64,000 bases of DNA from Streptomyces lanatus (GCF_014655715.1 NZ_BNBM01000023.1:62001-126000), one strand, 5' to 3'; shown: positions 54,331-63,912, numbered from the stretch's first letter. The notes: a model not told the origin generated them from the letters alone. Translations and numbers: made by a program.

Positions 54331-54349
54331 ATACCGTCAATGCCGGTAT
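54331..54349. promoter_or_regulatory. Inverted repeat upstream of GH43
   Basis: ATACCG (54331-54336) and CGGTAT (54344-54349) flank seven bases, 33 bp before the GH43 start. It is a candidate operator, unlike the TACATCGATGTA site of the sialidase-fold gene. Confidence 0.4.
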
Positions 54350-54464
54350 ATCGAACGCGGTTCGTAGAATCGGTCAGAAGATAGGTTCGGCGCCTACTCC
54401 GGTCAACACTTCTGTCACAACATGCATTTGTCAGTCCCCGTCCGCGAACAGTCGCCCGGAAACG

Positions 54465-54507
54465 GGTTCTGGCAAAGATCTTGGGGAGTCGTCGCGGAGC
54501 GTTACAG
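54465..54507 (+). repeat. ISL3-type terminal repeat (copy 2)
   Basis: A 43-bp stretch starting GGTTCTGGCAAAGATCTTGG matches 49889-49931 at 35 positions. It precedes the N-terminal part of an ISL3 transposase on the + strand and reads inward. Confidence 0.7.
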
Positions 54508-54639
54508 CGAAGTTCGATTGCGTGGGAACTGTTCGCGTGAGACCGCGTACGCCTTGTCGTCCGACGACCAGAATTGACGCTCCCTCAGGTCCCTGTCGAC
54601 CGCCGCTGTTGTTGGCTTTGGACAGTGATGGTGCTGGTC

Positions 54640-55373
54640 ATGCAGACCGATGCACCGTTCTGGGACTCGTTGGTGTTCGCCGGTATCGACGATGTGTATG
54701 TCGAGGCGGTGACGGCCGCGTTCGGCTCGGTCGAAGTCATGGCGAGAGGCCGCGGGGCCGGCTGGGCGTGTCCGGATTGCGGCTGCTTCTCGGACCGGGT
54801 CCACGACCGATATCAGCGCAGGCTGAGGGATCTTCCGCTCGCGGAGCAGGGCTTCGTGATCCGGTTGACCGTTCGGCGCTTCATCTGCGGTTCGTCGAGC
54901 TGTCGGCGCAGGACGTTCGCCGAGCCGTTCTCCCGGCTGGCCGCCCCACATGCGCGGTTCACCATGCGGCTCAACCACGTCCTGGAGCGAGTTGGGCTCG
55001 CTCTGGCCGGGCGGGCCGGAGCTCGGCTGGCTGCCCAGCTGGGATGTGTGGCGGTTCGAGGACACGGCCGGCACCCGGCACATCCGCGTCCGCGTCGCGG
55101 CAGCCTCTCCAGCAACGACGGTGACGTCGTCCCCGGGTGAGCCCTGGAGGGGCGGGCATCATCATGCGTTCGCGGTGGCACGTCGGGCGTCATCTCGATC
55201 GGGGCGAGCCCGTCCGTGTACTGCCGGACGTGCCGACACGGACCGCGGACATCTACGCCCTGACCGAGGATGACGCGCACAGCTCGCAGCGGGTCAGCAG
55301 ACTCAACGACTTCCTCGCCGCCCGGCTCCCCCGCCGGCTGAACCAGCGTCACGAGGACTACGGGCTCCTGTAG
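54640..55373 (+). pseudogene. N-terminal remnant of an ISL3-family transposase
   Basis: ATG 54640 starts FWDSLVFAGIDDVYVEAVTA and includes the zinc-finger region WACPDCGCFSDRVHDRYQRR and FICGSSSCRRRTFAEPFSRL, typical ISL3 N-terminal motifs. After GARLAAQLGC sense is scattered over three frames (for example GEPVRVLPDVPTRTA near 55200-55245), with deletions. No catalytic core and no right end remain. Confidence 0.8.
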
Positions 55374-55461
55374 CGCGTGGTGCCATTCCCCGGCCGGGAA
55401 CGTCTCTTGCTGCTGCGCCGAGGGCCGGTCGGCTTTCGACGAACGGCCTGCGTCGCCCCCG

Positions 55462-55478
55462 TTTACATCGATGTACAT
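55462..55478. promoter_or_regulatory. LacI operator before the sialidase-fold gene
   Basis: TTTACATCGATGTACAT, with the 12-bp palindrome TACATCGATGTA at 55464-55475, is identical to 62400-62416 and lies 45 bp before the start at 55523. It is probably the binding site of the LacI regulator encoded at 62.5 kb. Confidence 0.82.
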
Positions 55479-55522
55479 CCCGCTCTAGCCTGGCGCGTAT
55501 CTCCCCCACCCGGAAGGACACC

Positions 55523-56773
55523 ATGGTGATCCTGCGACTTCGGCATGCCCTCGGACGGCATCGACTCCTCGCGCTCGCACTGGCCGGCCTACTGAGCCTG
55601 CTGCCGGCCACCCCCGCCGCCCCCTCGCCCCTGACCACCGACGCGGCGGCGCCCTCGACCCTTGACACAACACCCTCCGCGCCCTCCCTCACGGCCACCG
55701 GAACTCCGCTGCGGAACGGAACGGGCCTGTACCCGCGGGTCATTCGGCTCGCCCATAACGGCTCCGCCAACGGGCGTGTCCTCGCGAGCGTCGTCACCTT
55801 CGACGGCAACAACGGCATCGGAGCCATCCACGAGAGCACGGACTCCTGGGCGACCTTCCGCGAGGTCGGCAGGGTCGCCGACCCCGAGTCCGCAGCGGGC
55901 CAGGGACTCTGCTGCTCCACCCTGTTCGAACTGCCCCGCCAGGTGGGCGCCCTGGCGCCCGGCACCCTTCTGTGGGCCTCCTCAGCCGGCCAGGACGAGC
56001 AGGACCGTCGCATGGCGCTGCGGATCTGGCGGAGCAACGACGTGGGCCGCACCTGGTCCTACCTGTCGTCCTGCGCCGTCGCGAACGGCACGGGCGGGCT
56101 GTGGGAACCGGAGTTCTCCGTGGCCGCGGACGGCGCCCTGGTCTGCCACTACGCCGACGAGACCGACGCTGCACACAGCCAGAAACTCGTCGCTGCCCGC
56201 AGCTACGACGGGGTGCACTGGGAAGGTCACCACAACATCGTGGCCAGCACATGGGCGCCCGACCGGCCCGGCATGCCGGTGGTGCGGCGGCTGCCGAACG
56301 GCACCTACTTCATGAGCTACGAGATCTGCAATCCCGGCGGTCAGTACCAGTGCGTCGTGCACTACCGGACCTCCGCCGACGGCTGGAACTGGGGTGACCC
56401 CGCCAACCTCGGCATCCGCCCCGAGACGGCGGACGGCAGGTACTTCCGTGCCGCCCCGACCATCGCCTGGGCGCCCACTCCGGGCGGCGGGGCCGACGGG
56501 CGGATCCTGCTGATCGGGCAGCGCCTGCTCAACCGGGACGGCACACCCGCCGCGGGCAGCGGACGTACGGTCCTCACCAACTCACGGAACGGCAGCGGAG
56601 CCTGGACGGCGATCGCCGCACCGGTGACCGTGCCGAACCCGGAAGTGAACTACTGCCAGAACTACAGCTCACCGCTGCTGCCGTCGGCGGACGGCAGGCG
56701 GGTCCTCGAGATCGCCACCGACTTCGAGGGCACGGTCTGCCGGGCGTACTTCGCGACCGGCAGCCTGCCGTAA
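55523..56773 (+). CDS. Secreted sialidase-fold exo-glycosidase
   Basis: 416 residues from ATG 55523. A Sec signal (HRLLALALAGLLSLLPATPA) is followed by a Thr/Pro/Ala-rich linker to about residue 60. The rest is a six-bladed sialidase-like propeller with Asp-box-like turns (ESTDSWATF, SNDVGRTWSYL, SADGWNWGD). LGLYPRVIRLAHNG with its Arg and WEPEFSVAADG with its Glu resemble GH93 exo-arabinanases and GH33 sialidases. Next to GH43 and GH2 genes, arabinan side chains are a likely target (inference). The 17-bp LacI operator lies 45 bp upstream. Confidence 0.85.
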   Translation: MVILRLRHALGRHRLLALALAGLLSLLPATPAAPSPLTTDAAAPSTLDTTPSAPSLTATGTPLRNGTGLYPRVIRLAHNGSANGRVLASVVTFDGNNGIGAIHESTDSWATFREVGRVADPESAAGQGLCCSTLFELPRQVGALAPGTLLWASSAGQDEQDRRMALRIWRSNDVGRTWSYLSSCAVANGTGGLWEPEFSVAADGALVCHYADETDAAHSQKLVAARSYDGVHWEGHHNIVASTWAPDRPGMPVVRRLPNGTYFMSYEICNPGGQYQCVVHYRTSADGWNWGDPANLGIRPETADGRYFRAAPTIAWAPTPGGGADGRILLIGQRLLNRDGTPAAGSGRTVLTNSRNGSGAWTAIAAPVTVPNPEVNYCQNYSSPLLPSADGRRVLEIATDFEGTVCRAYFATGSLP

Positions 56774-56944
56774 CAGTGGGGACGGCGCCTCGCGTTGAGC
56801 CTCCCCTCGGTCCCAATCGGATCTGCTTCGGGGCCGAGGGGAGCGACCCGTGGGCCGGTCGGACGGGCCCGGCTGTTCCGGCGCACAGGTCTCCGCTCGC
56901 AGGCCGCGACACCTTGAGATAAGGATGCCGTAGCAAAGGCGGTG

Positions 56945-57165
56945 CAGGTTGCCCGTGCCCATGCTCAAGTGGCTGACGCGCAGCCCACCAGTCAGGCGTG
57001 CTTCGCCTGCGGCCACCGGGACAGACAGACCCAAGCCCCCTCACGTACGGGAGTGGACCTGTCCCTCCTGCGGCACCCGGCATGACCCGGGCCACAACGA
57101 CGCGAAGAACGTGACAGCGTCCGCCGGACTGGCGGCATCAGCCTGCGCAGCGGCTTCAGCCCTCC
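56945..57165 (+). pseudogene. tnpB: C-terminal remnant of an IS200/IS605-type TnpB
   Basis: One frame reads QPTSQACFACGHRDR and another KPPHVREWTCPSCGTRHDPG, HNDAKNVTASAGLA: the two CxxC knuckles of the TnpB zinc finger and the closing Asp of the RuvC site (HNDAKN), separated by a frameshift near 57035. The upstream RuvC parts are missing. From 56774 to 56944 I see no gene. Confidence 0.75.
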
Positions 57166-58979
57166 GCCCTCTCCTCGATCGCCGCCGGCCGCTGCTGCGC
57201 GGCGCGGATGCGGTCGATGTCGAGCTTGGTGCTGCGGTCGAAGCGGTAGATGCCGTTGCGTTCCTGGAAGACGTCGGTGAGCTGGGTGTAGCAGTAGCCG
57301 AACATGTCACGGTCGTCGAGCAGTACGCCGGTGAGGCCGGTGAAGCGGGCGTGGAACTCCTCCTCGTCGCGGACGCGTTCGCCGTAGCCCCAGGACTCGG
57401 TGCGGTCCTCGCCGGACTGCGCGGCGGCCGCCTCGGGGTCCCACCAGATGCCGCCGAACTCGCTGACGAAGTAAGGCTGTCCGCCGTACGGCAGTGAGTA
57501 AGGGGCGCCGCTCTCATGGGCGTTGACGAACGGGGCGTCCTTCGCCAGCCCCGACATCAGCTCGCGGAAGGCTTCGGGGTCCTGCTCGTAGTGGTGTGAG
57601 TCGTAGATGTCGGTCTCGGCGACGCGGTGGGCGTAGCCGGAGGCGTCGATCACCGGGCGGCTGGTGTCCATGGCCTTCGTGGCCAGGAACATCGCGCGGG
57701 TGACGTCGTCGAGCCGGGTGATGCGGTCGTGGAGCTTCTGGTACGTCTCGTTGAGCGGGCACCAGCCGATGATCGAGGGGTGGGAGTAGTCCCGTTCGAC
57801 GGCTTCGAGCCACTGGGCGACGTACGAGGCGTCGGGCTGCTGGTTGTCGCCCGAGGAGCCGCCGATCTCGCAGCCCCAGTCGCCGAACTCGCCCCAGACC
57901 AGGTAGCCGAGACGATCGGCGTGGTGGAGGAAGCGCTCTTCGAACACCTTCTGGTGGAGCCGGGCCCCGTTGAAGCCGGCCTCCATGGCCAGCTCGATGT
58001 CGCGTACGAGGGCTTCGTCGGTCGGCGCTGTCATCAGCCCGTCCGGGTACCAGCCCTGGTCGAGGACGAGGCGTTGGAAGACGGGGCGGCCGTTGAGCAG
58101 GACGGCCTTGCCGCGCAGGCCGACGGCACGCAGACCGGCGTAGCTCTCGGCGGTGTCGACGATCTGCCCGTTCGCGTCGAGGAGTTCCAGGCGCAGGTCG
58201 TACAGGTGCGGGTCCTCGGGGCTCCACTCGCGGCGCCGGTCGTCGGGGACGGGCAGGTGCAGGCGTGGGGCCAGGTCGAGGTCGGCGCGTGCCTCGGCGC
58301 GGCTCACCTCGCCGTCGGCGTCGCTGAGGACGGCACGTACCCGGTGGCCGGGGCGGTTGCCGGAGATCGGGAGTTCGAGGTGGAAGGCGGAGCCGGCGAG
58401 GTCGGGGGTGATGCGGGGGCGCCGCAGGTGCAGGTCGGGGACGGGCTCCAGCCAGACGGTCTGCCAGATGCCGGTCACGCGGGTGTAGTTGCAGTCGTGG
58501 TTGGCGTACTGGATCGCCTGCTTGCCGCGGGCCTGCGGGCCGGACTTGGGGTCGCGGGCCCGGACGGTGATGACGACCTCCTCACCGCTGCCCGCGATGT
58601 CGCCGAGGTCGGCGGTGAAGGGGGTGAAGCCGCCGCGGTGGCGGGCGACCTGATTGCCGTCGGCCCACACGGTGGTGTCATGGTCGACGGCTCCGAAGTG
58701 CAGCAGCACGCGGCGTCCCGCCCACTCGGCGGGCAGGGTGAGGGCGCGCCGGTACCAGACGGCCTCCAGGAAGTCGGTGTCACCGATGCCGGACAGCTCG
58801 GACTCGGGCGGGAAGGGTACGAGGATCTCGTCGCGCAGCTCGCGGCCGAGCAGGCCGCGTTCGAGCCCGCTGTCCCCTCGGTCGGTCTCGAACTGCCAGG
58901 CGCCGTTCAGGTTGAGCCAGTCGCGTCGCACGAACTGCGGTCGCGGGTACTCCGGGCGCGGTACGGAGGGGGTGGGCAC
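57156..58979 (-). CDS. GH2-family glycosidase
   Basis: 607 residues from GTG 58979, no signal peptide, so cytoplasmic. Sugar-binding sandwich (LNLNGAWQFETDRGD), immunoglobulin-like domain, then the TIM barrel: NGARLHQKVFEERFLHHADR, acid/base Glu in IIGWCPLNETYQ, nucleophile Glu in PYFVSEFGGIWW. Related enzymes include beta-galactosidases and beta-glucuronidases; the exact sugar is open. It follows the permease gene by 64 bp on the same strand and would hydrolyse imported oligosaccharides. Confidence 0.9.
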   Translation of the reverse strand: MPTPSVPRPEYPRPQFVRRDWLNLNGAWQFETDRGDSGLERGLLGRELRDEILVPFPPESELSGIGDTDFLEAVWYRRALTLPAEWAGRRVLLHFGAVDHDTTVWADGNQVARHRGGFTPFTADLGDIAGSGEEVVITVRARDPKSGPQARGKQAIQYANHDCNYTRVTGIWQTVWLEPVPDLHLRRPRITPDLAGSAFHLELPISGNRPGHRVRAVLSDADGEVSRAEARADLDLAPRLHLPVPDDRRREWSPEDPHLYDLRLELLDANGQIVDTAESYAGLRAVGLRGKAVLLNGRPVFQRLVLDQGWYPDGLMTAPTDEALVRDIELAMEAGFNGARLHQKVFEERFLHHADRLGYLVWGEFGDWGCEIGGSSGDNQQPDASYVAQWLEAVERDYSHPSIIGWCPLNETYQKLHDRITRLDDVTRAMFLATKAMDTSRPVIDASGYAHRVAETDIYDSHHYEQDPEAFRELMSGLAKDAPFVNAHESGAPYSLPYGGQPYFVSEFGGIWWDPEAAAAQSGEDRTESWGYGERVRDEEEFHARFTGLTGVLLDDRDMFGYCYTQLTDVFQERNGIYRFDRSTKLDIDRIRAAQQRPAAIEERAEG

Positions 58980-59043
58980 ACATGCTCCAGTCGATCGGGG
59001 GCCGGCGGGAGGCCGCCGGCCTGTGCGTACGGCGGGGGTGGGG

Positions 59044-59943
59044 TCAGGAGCCGCCGAGGCCGGTGGTGGCCACGGAGTCGACGATGCGGCGCTGGAAGAA
59101 GAGGAACACCACGATCAAAGGCAGCGCCGCCAGCAGCGCGGACGCCATGGACTGGGCGTACTGGATGCCGAAGGCGTCCTTGACGGTGGCCAGGCCCACG
59201 GGGAGGGTCATCAGGTCGGGGTCGTTGGTGACGATGAACGGCCACATGAAGTTGTTCCACGCCCCGATGAAGACGAAGATCGCGACGGCGGCGACGATCG
59301 GCCTCGACAGCGGCAGCACGATCGACAGGAACACCCGCAGCTCGGAGGCCCCGTCCATGCGGGCCGCGTCCTCCAGCTCACGCGGGATGCCGTCGAAGAA
59401 GCGCTTGAGGATGAAGACCATCATGGGCGCGACGACCTGCGGCAGGATGACCGCCGCGTAGGTGTCCACCAGGTTGAACAACAGCATCTGCTCGAAGAGC
59501 GGTACGACGAGCAGTTGCGGCGGCACGAGGATCGCGGCGACGGTGACGGCGAGCAGGGTCCGGCGGCCGCGGAAGGTGCCGCGCGAGAAGCCGTACGCGG
59601 CGAGCGTGGAGACGACGACCGTGATCAGGGTGACGATGCCTGCGATGAGGAAGCTGTTGAAGGCCCAGACGGTGACGTTCCCGCGTTCGAGGATCTGCTG
59701 GTACGCCTCGGTCGTGAAGGCGCCTTTGATCGGGGACAGGCCCGGCGACGCGGCGTCCTGCTCGCTCTGCACCGAGGTGGCGACGGCCCAGATGAACGGC
59801 AGCAGCCAGACGGCGGCGAGGACGGCCAGCGCGGTGCCGGCCAGGACGCGCGGCAGCCGGCCGTGGCCGAGGACCAGGGAGGGTTCGGCGGGCGCCAAGG
59901 GGGGACGGCGCCGCGGGCGAAGGGGTGTTGCGGTGGCGGACAC
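59044..59943 (-). CDS. Sugar ABC transporter permease (MalG type)
   Basis: 299 residues from GTG 59943, two bases after the stop of the other permease. Six membrane segments, beginning LAGTALAVLAAVWLLPFIWA. The EAA loop that contacts the ATPase is ELEDAARMDGASELRVFLSIVLPLSRP. It forms the channel with the MalF-type partner. No ATPase gene is nearby, as usual in Streptomyces, where a shared MsiK-type ATPase serves such importers. Confidence 0.93.
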   Translation of the reverse strand: MSATATPLRPRRRPPLAPAEPSLVLGHGRLPRVLAGTALAVLAAVWLLPFIWAVATSVQSEQDAASPGLSPIKGAFTTEAYQQILERGNVTVWAFNSFLIAGIVTLITVVVSTLAAYGFSRGTFRGRRTLLAVTVAAILVPPQLLVVPLFEQMLLFNLVDTYAAVILPQVVAPMMVFILKRFFDGIPRELEDAARMDGASELRVFLSIVLPLSRPIVAAVAIFVFIGAWNNFMWPFIVTNDPDLMTLPVGLATVKDAFGIQYAQSMASALLAALPLIVVFLFFQRRIVDSVATTGLGGS

Positions 59944-59945
59944 GG

Positions 59946-60905
59946 TCAGTCCTCCTGGCGGAAGAGACGCAGTTGCACTAGCGAGACGACGATGACGAGG
60001 GCGAAGAAGAGGTAGGAGACGGCGGAGGCGTAGCCGAGCCGGTAGCCGGTGAAGCCGACGTCGTAGACGTATTCCAGGACCGGGCGGGTGGAGGCGTTCG
60101 GGCCGCCCTTGGTGAGGATGTAGATCTGGTCGAACACCTTGAGCGAGGCGAGGACTTGCAGCATGGCGACCAGTGCGGTGGTCCGGCGCAGCTGCGGCAG
60201 GGTGATGGACCACAGGCGCCGCCAGGCGCCGGCGCCGTCCAGTGCCGCCGCCTCGTAGAAGGTTGAAGGCAGGGACTGGAGGGCGGCGAGGTAGAGCAGG
60301 AAGTTGAAGCCGACCGTCCACCAGACTGTGAGGGCGGCGATCGACCACATGGCGACGGACTCGTCGGAGAGCCAGCCGACGGGCGCCATGCCGAGGGTGT
60401 CGAGGAACTGGTTGGCAAAGCCGAGTTCGGGCTGGTAGAGCCAGGTCCAGATGAGCGTCACGACGGTGACGGGCAGCAGGTAGGGGGCGAAGAAGGCCAG
60501 ACGCCAGGCCCATTGCCCGGCGAGGCCGCTGTGCACCAGCAGGGCCATCGCCAGTGCGATCAGCACCAGCGGGACGCTGGAGATGGCGGTGAAGACGACC
60601 GTGTTGCCGAGGCTGCTCCAGACGTCGGGGTCGCCGAACGCCTCGGTGTAGTTGTCGAAGCCGACGAAGGCCGTGTCGTGCAGGGTCAGTGAGCTGTCGG
60701 TGAAGCTCATCCAGAGCCCGTGCACGATGGGCCACACCAGGAACAGGGCGAAGACGAGCGCGAACGGCAGGACGAAGGCGAGGCCGGGGCCCTTGGCGGT
60801 GCGGCCGCCCTTGAGGCCGATACGGCGCAGTCCGCCGGGGCGGTCGGAGGCCGGGCCGGTCAGGGTGCCGGTGCCGGGAGGTGCGGTGGTGGTCACGTGG
60901 GTCAC
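59946..60905 (-). CDS. Sugar ABC transporter permease (MalF type)
   Basis: 319 residues from GTG 60905. Six membrane segments, with FVLPFALVFALFLVWPIVHG first. The EAA loop is FYEAAALDGAGAWRRLWSITLPQLRR. It lies 12 bp after the binding-protein gene and two bases before the MalG-type gene, so all three are one transcript. Confidence 0.93.
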   Translation of the reverse strand: MTHVTTTAPPGTGTLTGPASDRPGGLRRIGLKGGRTAKGPGLAFVLPFALVFALFLVWPIVHGLWMSFTDSSLTLHDTAFVGFDNYTEAFGDPDVWSSLGNTVVFTAISSVPLVLIALAMALLVHSGLAGQWAWRLAFFAPYLLPVTVVTLIWTWLYQPELGFANQFLDTLGMAPVGWLSDESVAMWSIAALTVWWTVGFNFLLYLAALQSLPSTFYEAAALDGAGAWRRLWSITLPQLRRTTALVAMLQVLASLKVFDQIYILTKGGPNASTRPVLEYVYDVGFTGYRLGYASAVSYLFFALVIVVSLVQLRLFRQED

Positions 60906-60917
60906 TCCTTCTGCTCG

Positions 60918-62279
60918 TCAGGCCACCGGGTTGGGCTGCCGGAGCAGCGTGTCCGCCTCGCGGACCATCTGGCGCACCGCCTTCTCGGCGGAGGTGTTGC
61001 CCAGCAGTGCCGCCTGCAGGGGCTGGCACATCCGGTTCTGGAAGTTCGATGCGGCCCCGGCGAACCAGTTCGGCGGGTCGAGCACCGCCACCTCGCCGGC
61101 GTCCGCGTAGGAGGACTGCGGGTCGAGGGCGGCGTACTCCGGTTCTGCGAGCACGGGCTGGTAGGCGGGGATGTGACCGGCGCTCGCCCAGGTGAGGCTC
61201 TGCTTGACCATGGCCGCGATGTACCGGTGTGCCTCGCGGCGCCGCTGCGGATCGGGGTTCTCCTGATGCGGGAGGACGAAGCTGTGGCTGTCGGTGTAGA
61301 CGCCCGGCTTGTCGAAGACCTGGGGGAACGGGGCGGCGCCGAGCGGGATGCCGGACTTCTTCAGCGTGGGCAGCTCCCACTCGCCGGTCATGATCATGCC
61401 GCCGCGGCCACCGATGAATCCGGCCGTCGCGCCGTTGTAGTCCAGGTTGTTGGGGTTGGTGCGGCCGTCGAAGAGCTGCTGCATGAAGGTGACCACGTGG
61501 ATGGCGGCGTCGACGTCGATCTGCGGTGGGCCGCCGTCCGGCAGGGTGAAGGCGGAGCCGGTCTGGGCGTAGAGGGCGGCGAACTGCCGCCAGTTCTGGG
61601 CCGTGTCGGTGACGTGGCCGAACAGGATGCCCTTCTGTCCGGTCGCCTTCGCGAGCGCCTTGCCGGCGTCGAGCAGGGCGTCCGGGGAGCCCATCGGGGC
61701 CAGTTCACCGGAGGAGTCGAGGAGTCCGGCCTTGTCGGCGGCCTCCTTGTCGTAGAACACGATGAAGGGGTGGACGTCGAGCGGGATGGCGTAGACGGTG
61801 TTCTCGTGCCGCGTCCGGGACCAGACGGCCGGTGCGAAGTCCTTCTCGCTGACGCCGAATTCGGCGAGCAGGTCCAGGTCGAAGGGGTCGAGGAGGCCGC
61901 CGGGCGCATAGCCAGCCAGTCGGGACAGGTGCAGGATCGCGACGTCGGAGGCCCGGCCGCCGGCGGCCGACATGGCCAGCTTGGTGTAGTACGAGGGGCC
62001 CCAGTCCAGGATCGTCCGCTCCACCTCGAACCCCTGGGGGCCCTTGGAGGCGGCCTTGATCATGTCGTCCATCAGCATGCCGTCGCCGCCCTGGAACAGA
62101 TCCCAGACGCTCAGCGCCGAGGCGTCGGCCGCGGCCGGTGAGGCGCAGCCGGACAGCGGGCCTGCGGCGAGCAGCGCACCCGCGGCGGCGGTGCCGTCGC
62201 GCAGCAGTCGGCGGCGGGTGAGAGCAGGTGCCGCAGCGGGTGCGGGCGTTGGTGGTGAAGCGGAGAAGCGGGTGAACAT
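60918..62279 (-). CDS. Sugar ABC transporter substrate-binding lipoprotein
   Basis: 453 residues from ATG 62279. A Tat signal (LTRRRLLRDGTAAAGALLAA) ends in the lipobox LSGC with Cys45, so it is a membrane-anchored lipoprotein. The family-1 fold follows: LSVWDLFQGGDGMLMDDMI, GGRASDVAILHLSRLAGYAP, MIMTGEWELPTLKKSGIPLG. It captures an oligosaccharide and delivers it to the two permeases. First gene of the reverse-strand operon; the LacI operator lies 121 bp upstream. Confidence 0.93.
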   Translation of the reverse strand: MFTRFSASPPTPAPAAAPALTRRRLLRDGTAAAGALLAAGPLSGCASPAAADASALSVWDLFQGGDGMLMDDMIKAASKGPQGFEVERTILDWGPSYYTKLAMSAAGGRASDVAILHLSRLAGYAPGGLLDPFDLDLLAEFGVSEKDFAPAVWSRTRHENTVYAIPLDVHPFIVFYDKEAADKAGLLDSSGELAPMGSPDALLDAGKALAKATGQKGILFGHVTDTAQNWRQFAALYAQTGSAFTLPDGGPPQIDVDAAIHVVTFMQQLFDGRTNPNNLDYNGATAGFIGGRGGMIMTGEWELPTLKKSGIPLGAAPFPQVFDKPGVYTDSHSFVLPHQENPDPQRRREAHRYIAAMVKQSLTWASAGHIPAYQPVLAEPEYAALDPQSSYADAGEVAVLDPPNWFAGAASNFQNRMCQPLQAALLGNTSAEKAVRQMVREADTLLRQPNPVA

Positions 62280-62399
62280 CGCGGACCTTCCGACGGCCGG
62301 ACACGCATGCCGGACCGACGGTGGACCAGCCGTCTCAAGGGCGGTCCACCGCCTGGGCCAGGCGGGGGCGCACCGGTCGAGCCGATGCGATGGCTAGTT

Positions 62400-62416
62400 T
62401 TTACATCGATGTACAT
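62400..62416. promoter_or_regulatory. LacI operator between the sugar transporter operon and lacI
   Basis: TTTACATCGATGTACAT is identical to 55462-55478, with palindrome TACATCGATGTA at 62402-62413. It lies 121 bp before the binding-protein start and 124 bp before the lacI start, so one site can control both directions. Confidence 0.82.
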
Positions 62417-62539
62417 TGGCTGTAAAGAGCCAGGAGGCGCGGCCGGAAATCGGGGGCCGAACGGGCCGGGTGGACGCACCGCCGATCCGCGACCTGCCGG
62501 GACATAAACTCAGCAGCGCTGAGGGGCAGGGAGGTTCCG

Positions 62540-63646
62540 GTGGCACGACCAAGGATCAAGGACGTCGCGCGGCTCGCGGGCGTGTCGGAGAAGACGGTCT
62601 CCAACGTCATCAACGACTACACCCACGTCTCCGACCGGACCAGACGTGCCGTCCGCGATGCCATCGAGGAACTCGGATACAAGGTGAACCTGGCCGGTCG
62701 CCATCTGCGCCAGGGCCGCACCGGCATCATCGCGCTCGTCATCCCCGAACTGGACGTCCCCTACTTCGCCGAGCTCGCCCGGCACGTCATCCGCGAGGCG
62801 GAGCGGCGCTCCCTGACGGTGCTGATCCACCAGACCGGCGCGGACCGCGATCACGAGCTGGCGGCACTGACCGGGTTCGGCTCCAGTTTCGTCGACGGAG
62901 TCATCCTCAGCCCGCTCGCCCTCACCTCCGACGACCTGCGCGACAGTGCGGGTGCACCGCCCACCGTGCTGATCGGCGAACTGCTGGAGGAAGGCGCCGA
63001 CCACGTCGCCATCGACAACGAGAAAGCGGCACGGGAAGCCACCGAGCACCTGCTCGGCCTCGGCCGCCGCTCCATCATGGTCATCGGCGGACGCGACGAC
63101 GCGCGCCTGGGCACGGCCGAGGCCCGTACCCGCGGCTACCGCGCCGCACTCGCCGAAGCGGGCGTCGCCTACGACCCGGCCGCCCTCCTGCCCGTCGAGT
63201 CCTTCCGGACGCCCGACGGCGCCGAGTCGCTGGCCCGGGCACTGAGCGAGGGCGCCCGCCCCGACGCCCTGCTGTGCCTCAACGACCAGCTGGCGCTGGG
63301 CGCGCTGCGCACCCTGCACGAGCACGGCATCCGGGTTCCCGAGGAAGTCGCCGTCATCGGCTTCGACGACGTCGAGGCCGGACGCTTCAGCGTCCCCACG
63401 CTCAGCACCGTCGCCCCCGACAAGGCCGCGGTCGCCCAGGTCGCCGTCGAACTCCTGCAACGCCGGATGGACGAGGCCATGGGATCCGCCTCGACGGACG
63501 CCTCCTCGACCGTCGTGCGGTCACCTCAGGACCTCGTGGTGGCGCATCGGCTGGTGCTTCGGGAGAGCACGGAAGGGGTCAGCGGAGTGCTGCGTTCGGA
63601 GGCAGGCTGGGACCGTCAGGGGCAGGGCGCTGCCGGACGCGAATGA
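62540..63646 (+). CDS. LacI-family repressor of the glycan regulon
   Basis: 368 residues from GTG 62540 (GGGAGGTT upstream). The helix-turn-helix and hinge are RIKDVARLAGVSEKTVSNVI and TRRAVRDAIEELGYKVN. The ligand domain (residues ~65-340) has the periplasmic-binding fold: GIIALVIPELDVPYFAELAR, DGVILSPLAL, DALLCLNDQLALGALRTLHE and VAVIGFDDVEAGRFSVPTLS. The family needs a palindromic operator, and TACATCGATGTA with its central CG fits. It is divergent from the transporter operon and near the sialidase-fold gene. The inducer is probably a sugar released from arabinan- or galactan-like glycans. Confidence 0.93.
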   Translation: MARPRIKDVARLAGVSEKTVSNVINDYTHVSDRTRRAVRDAIEELGYKVNLAGRHLRQGRTGIIALVIPELDVPYFAELARHVIREAERRSLTVLIHQTGADRDHELAALTGFGSSFVDGVILSPLALTSDDLRDSAGAPPTVLIGELLEEGADHVAIDNEKAAREATEHLLGLGRRSIMVIGGRDDARLGTAEARTRGYRAALAEAGVAYDPAALLPVESFRTPDGAESLARALSEGARPDALLCLNDQLALGALRTLHEHGIRVPEEVAVIGFDDVEAGRFSVPTLSTVAPDKAAVAQVAVELLQRRMDEAMGSASTDASSTVVRSPQDLVVAHRLVLRESTEGVSGVLRSEAGWDRQGQGAAGRE

Positions 63647-63912
63647 CGCCTCGCCCCTCAACAGTCGAGCGGGCCCGCCGCAGCGATCTCCCGGTCGTGG
63701 GACACGAGAGGGCGTCGGGGTACCCGGGCAGGGCGTGGCTGCGATCGCGCTGATCGATCGACGCGTCGGCAAGAGTCTCGGGCGAGCAGTCGATCGTGTC
63801 GGCACCGATGCTCGGCGGAAGGGATCCCGCTCATGGCGGTCAGCGACTCCGATCCGGTCGAGGCCGAACTGGACCCGGCGGCGGTAAGGCGCCACAGGCT
63901 GCTCTTCAGGCG
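63647..63912. other. Gap after lacI, no supported gene
   Basis: ATG 63833 opens a frame (MAVSDSDPVEAELDPAAVRR) that could be the true N-terminus of the transporter below if a frameshift existed near 63890. Otherwise nothing is seen. Confidence 0.35.

Noticed and set aside
57627..59183. 518-codon + strand frame
   Set aside because: Antisense to the GH2 gene, with Gly/Val/Asp-rich composition and no recognisable fold.
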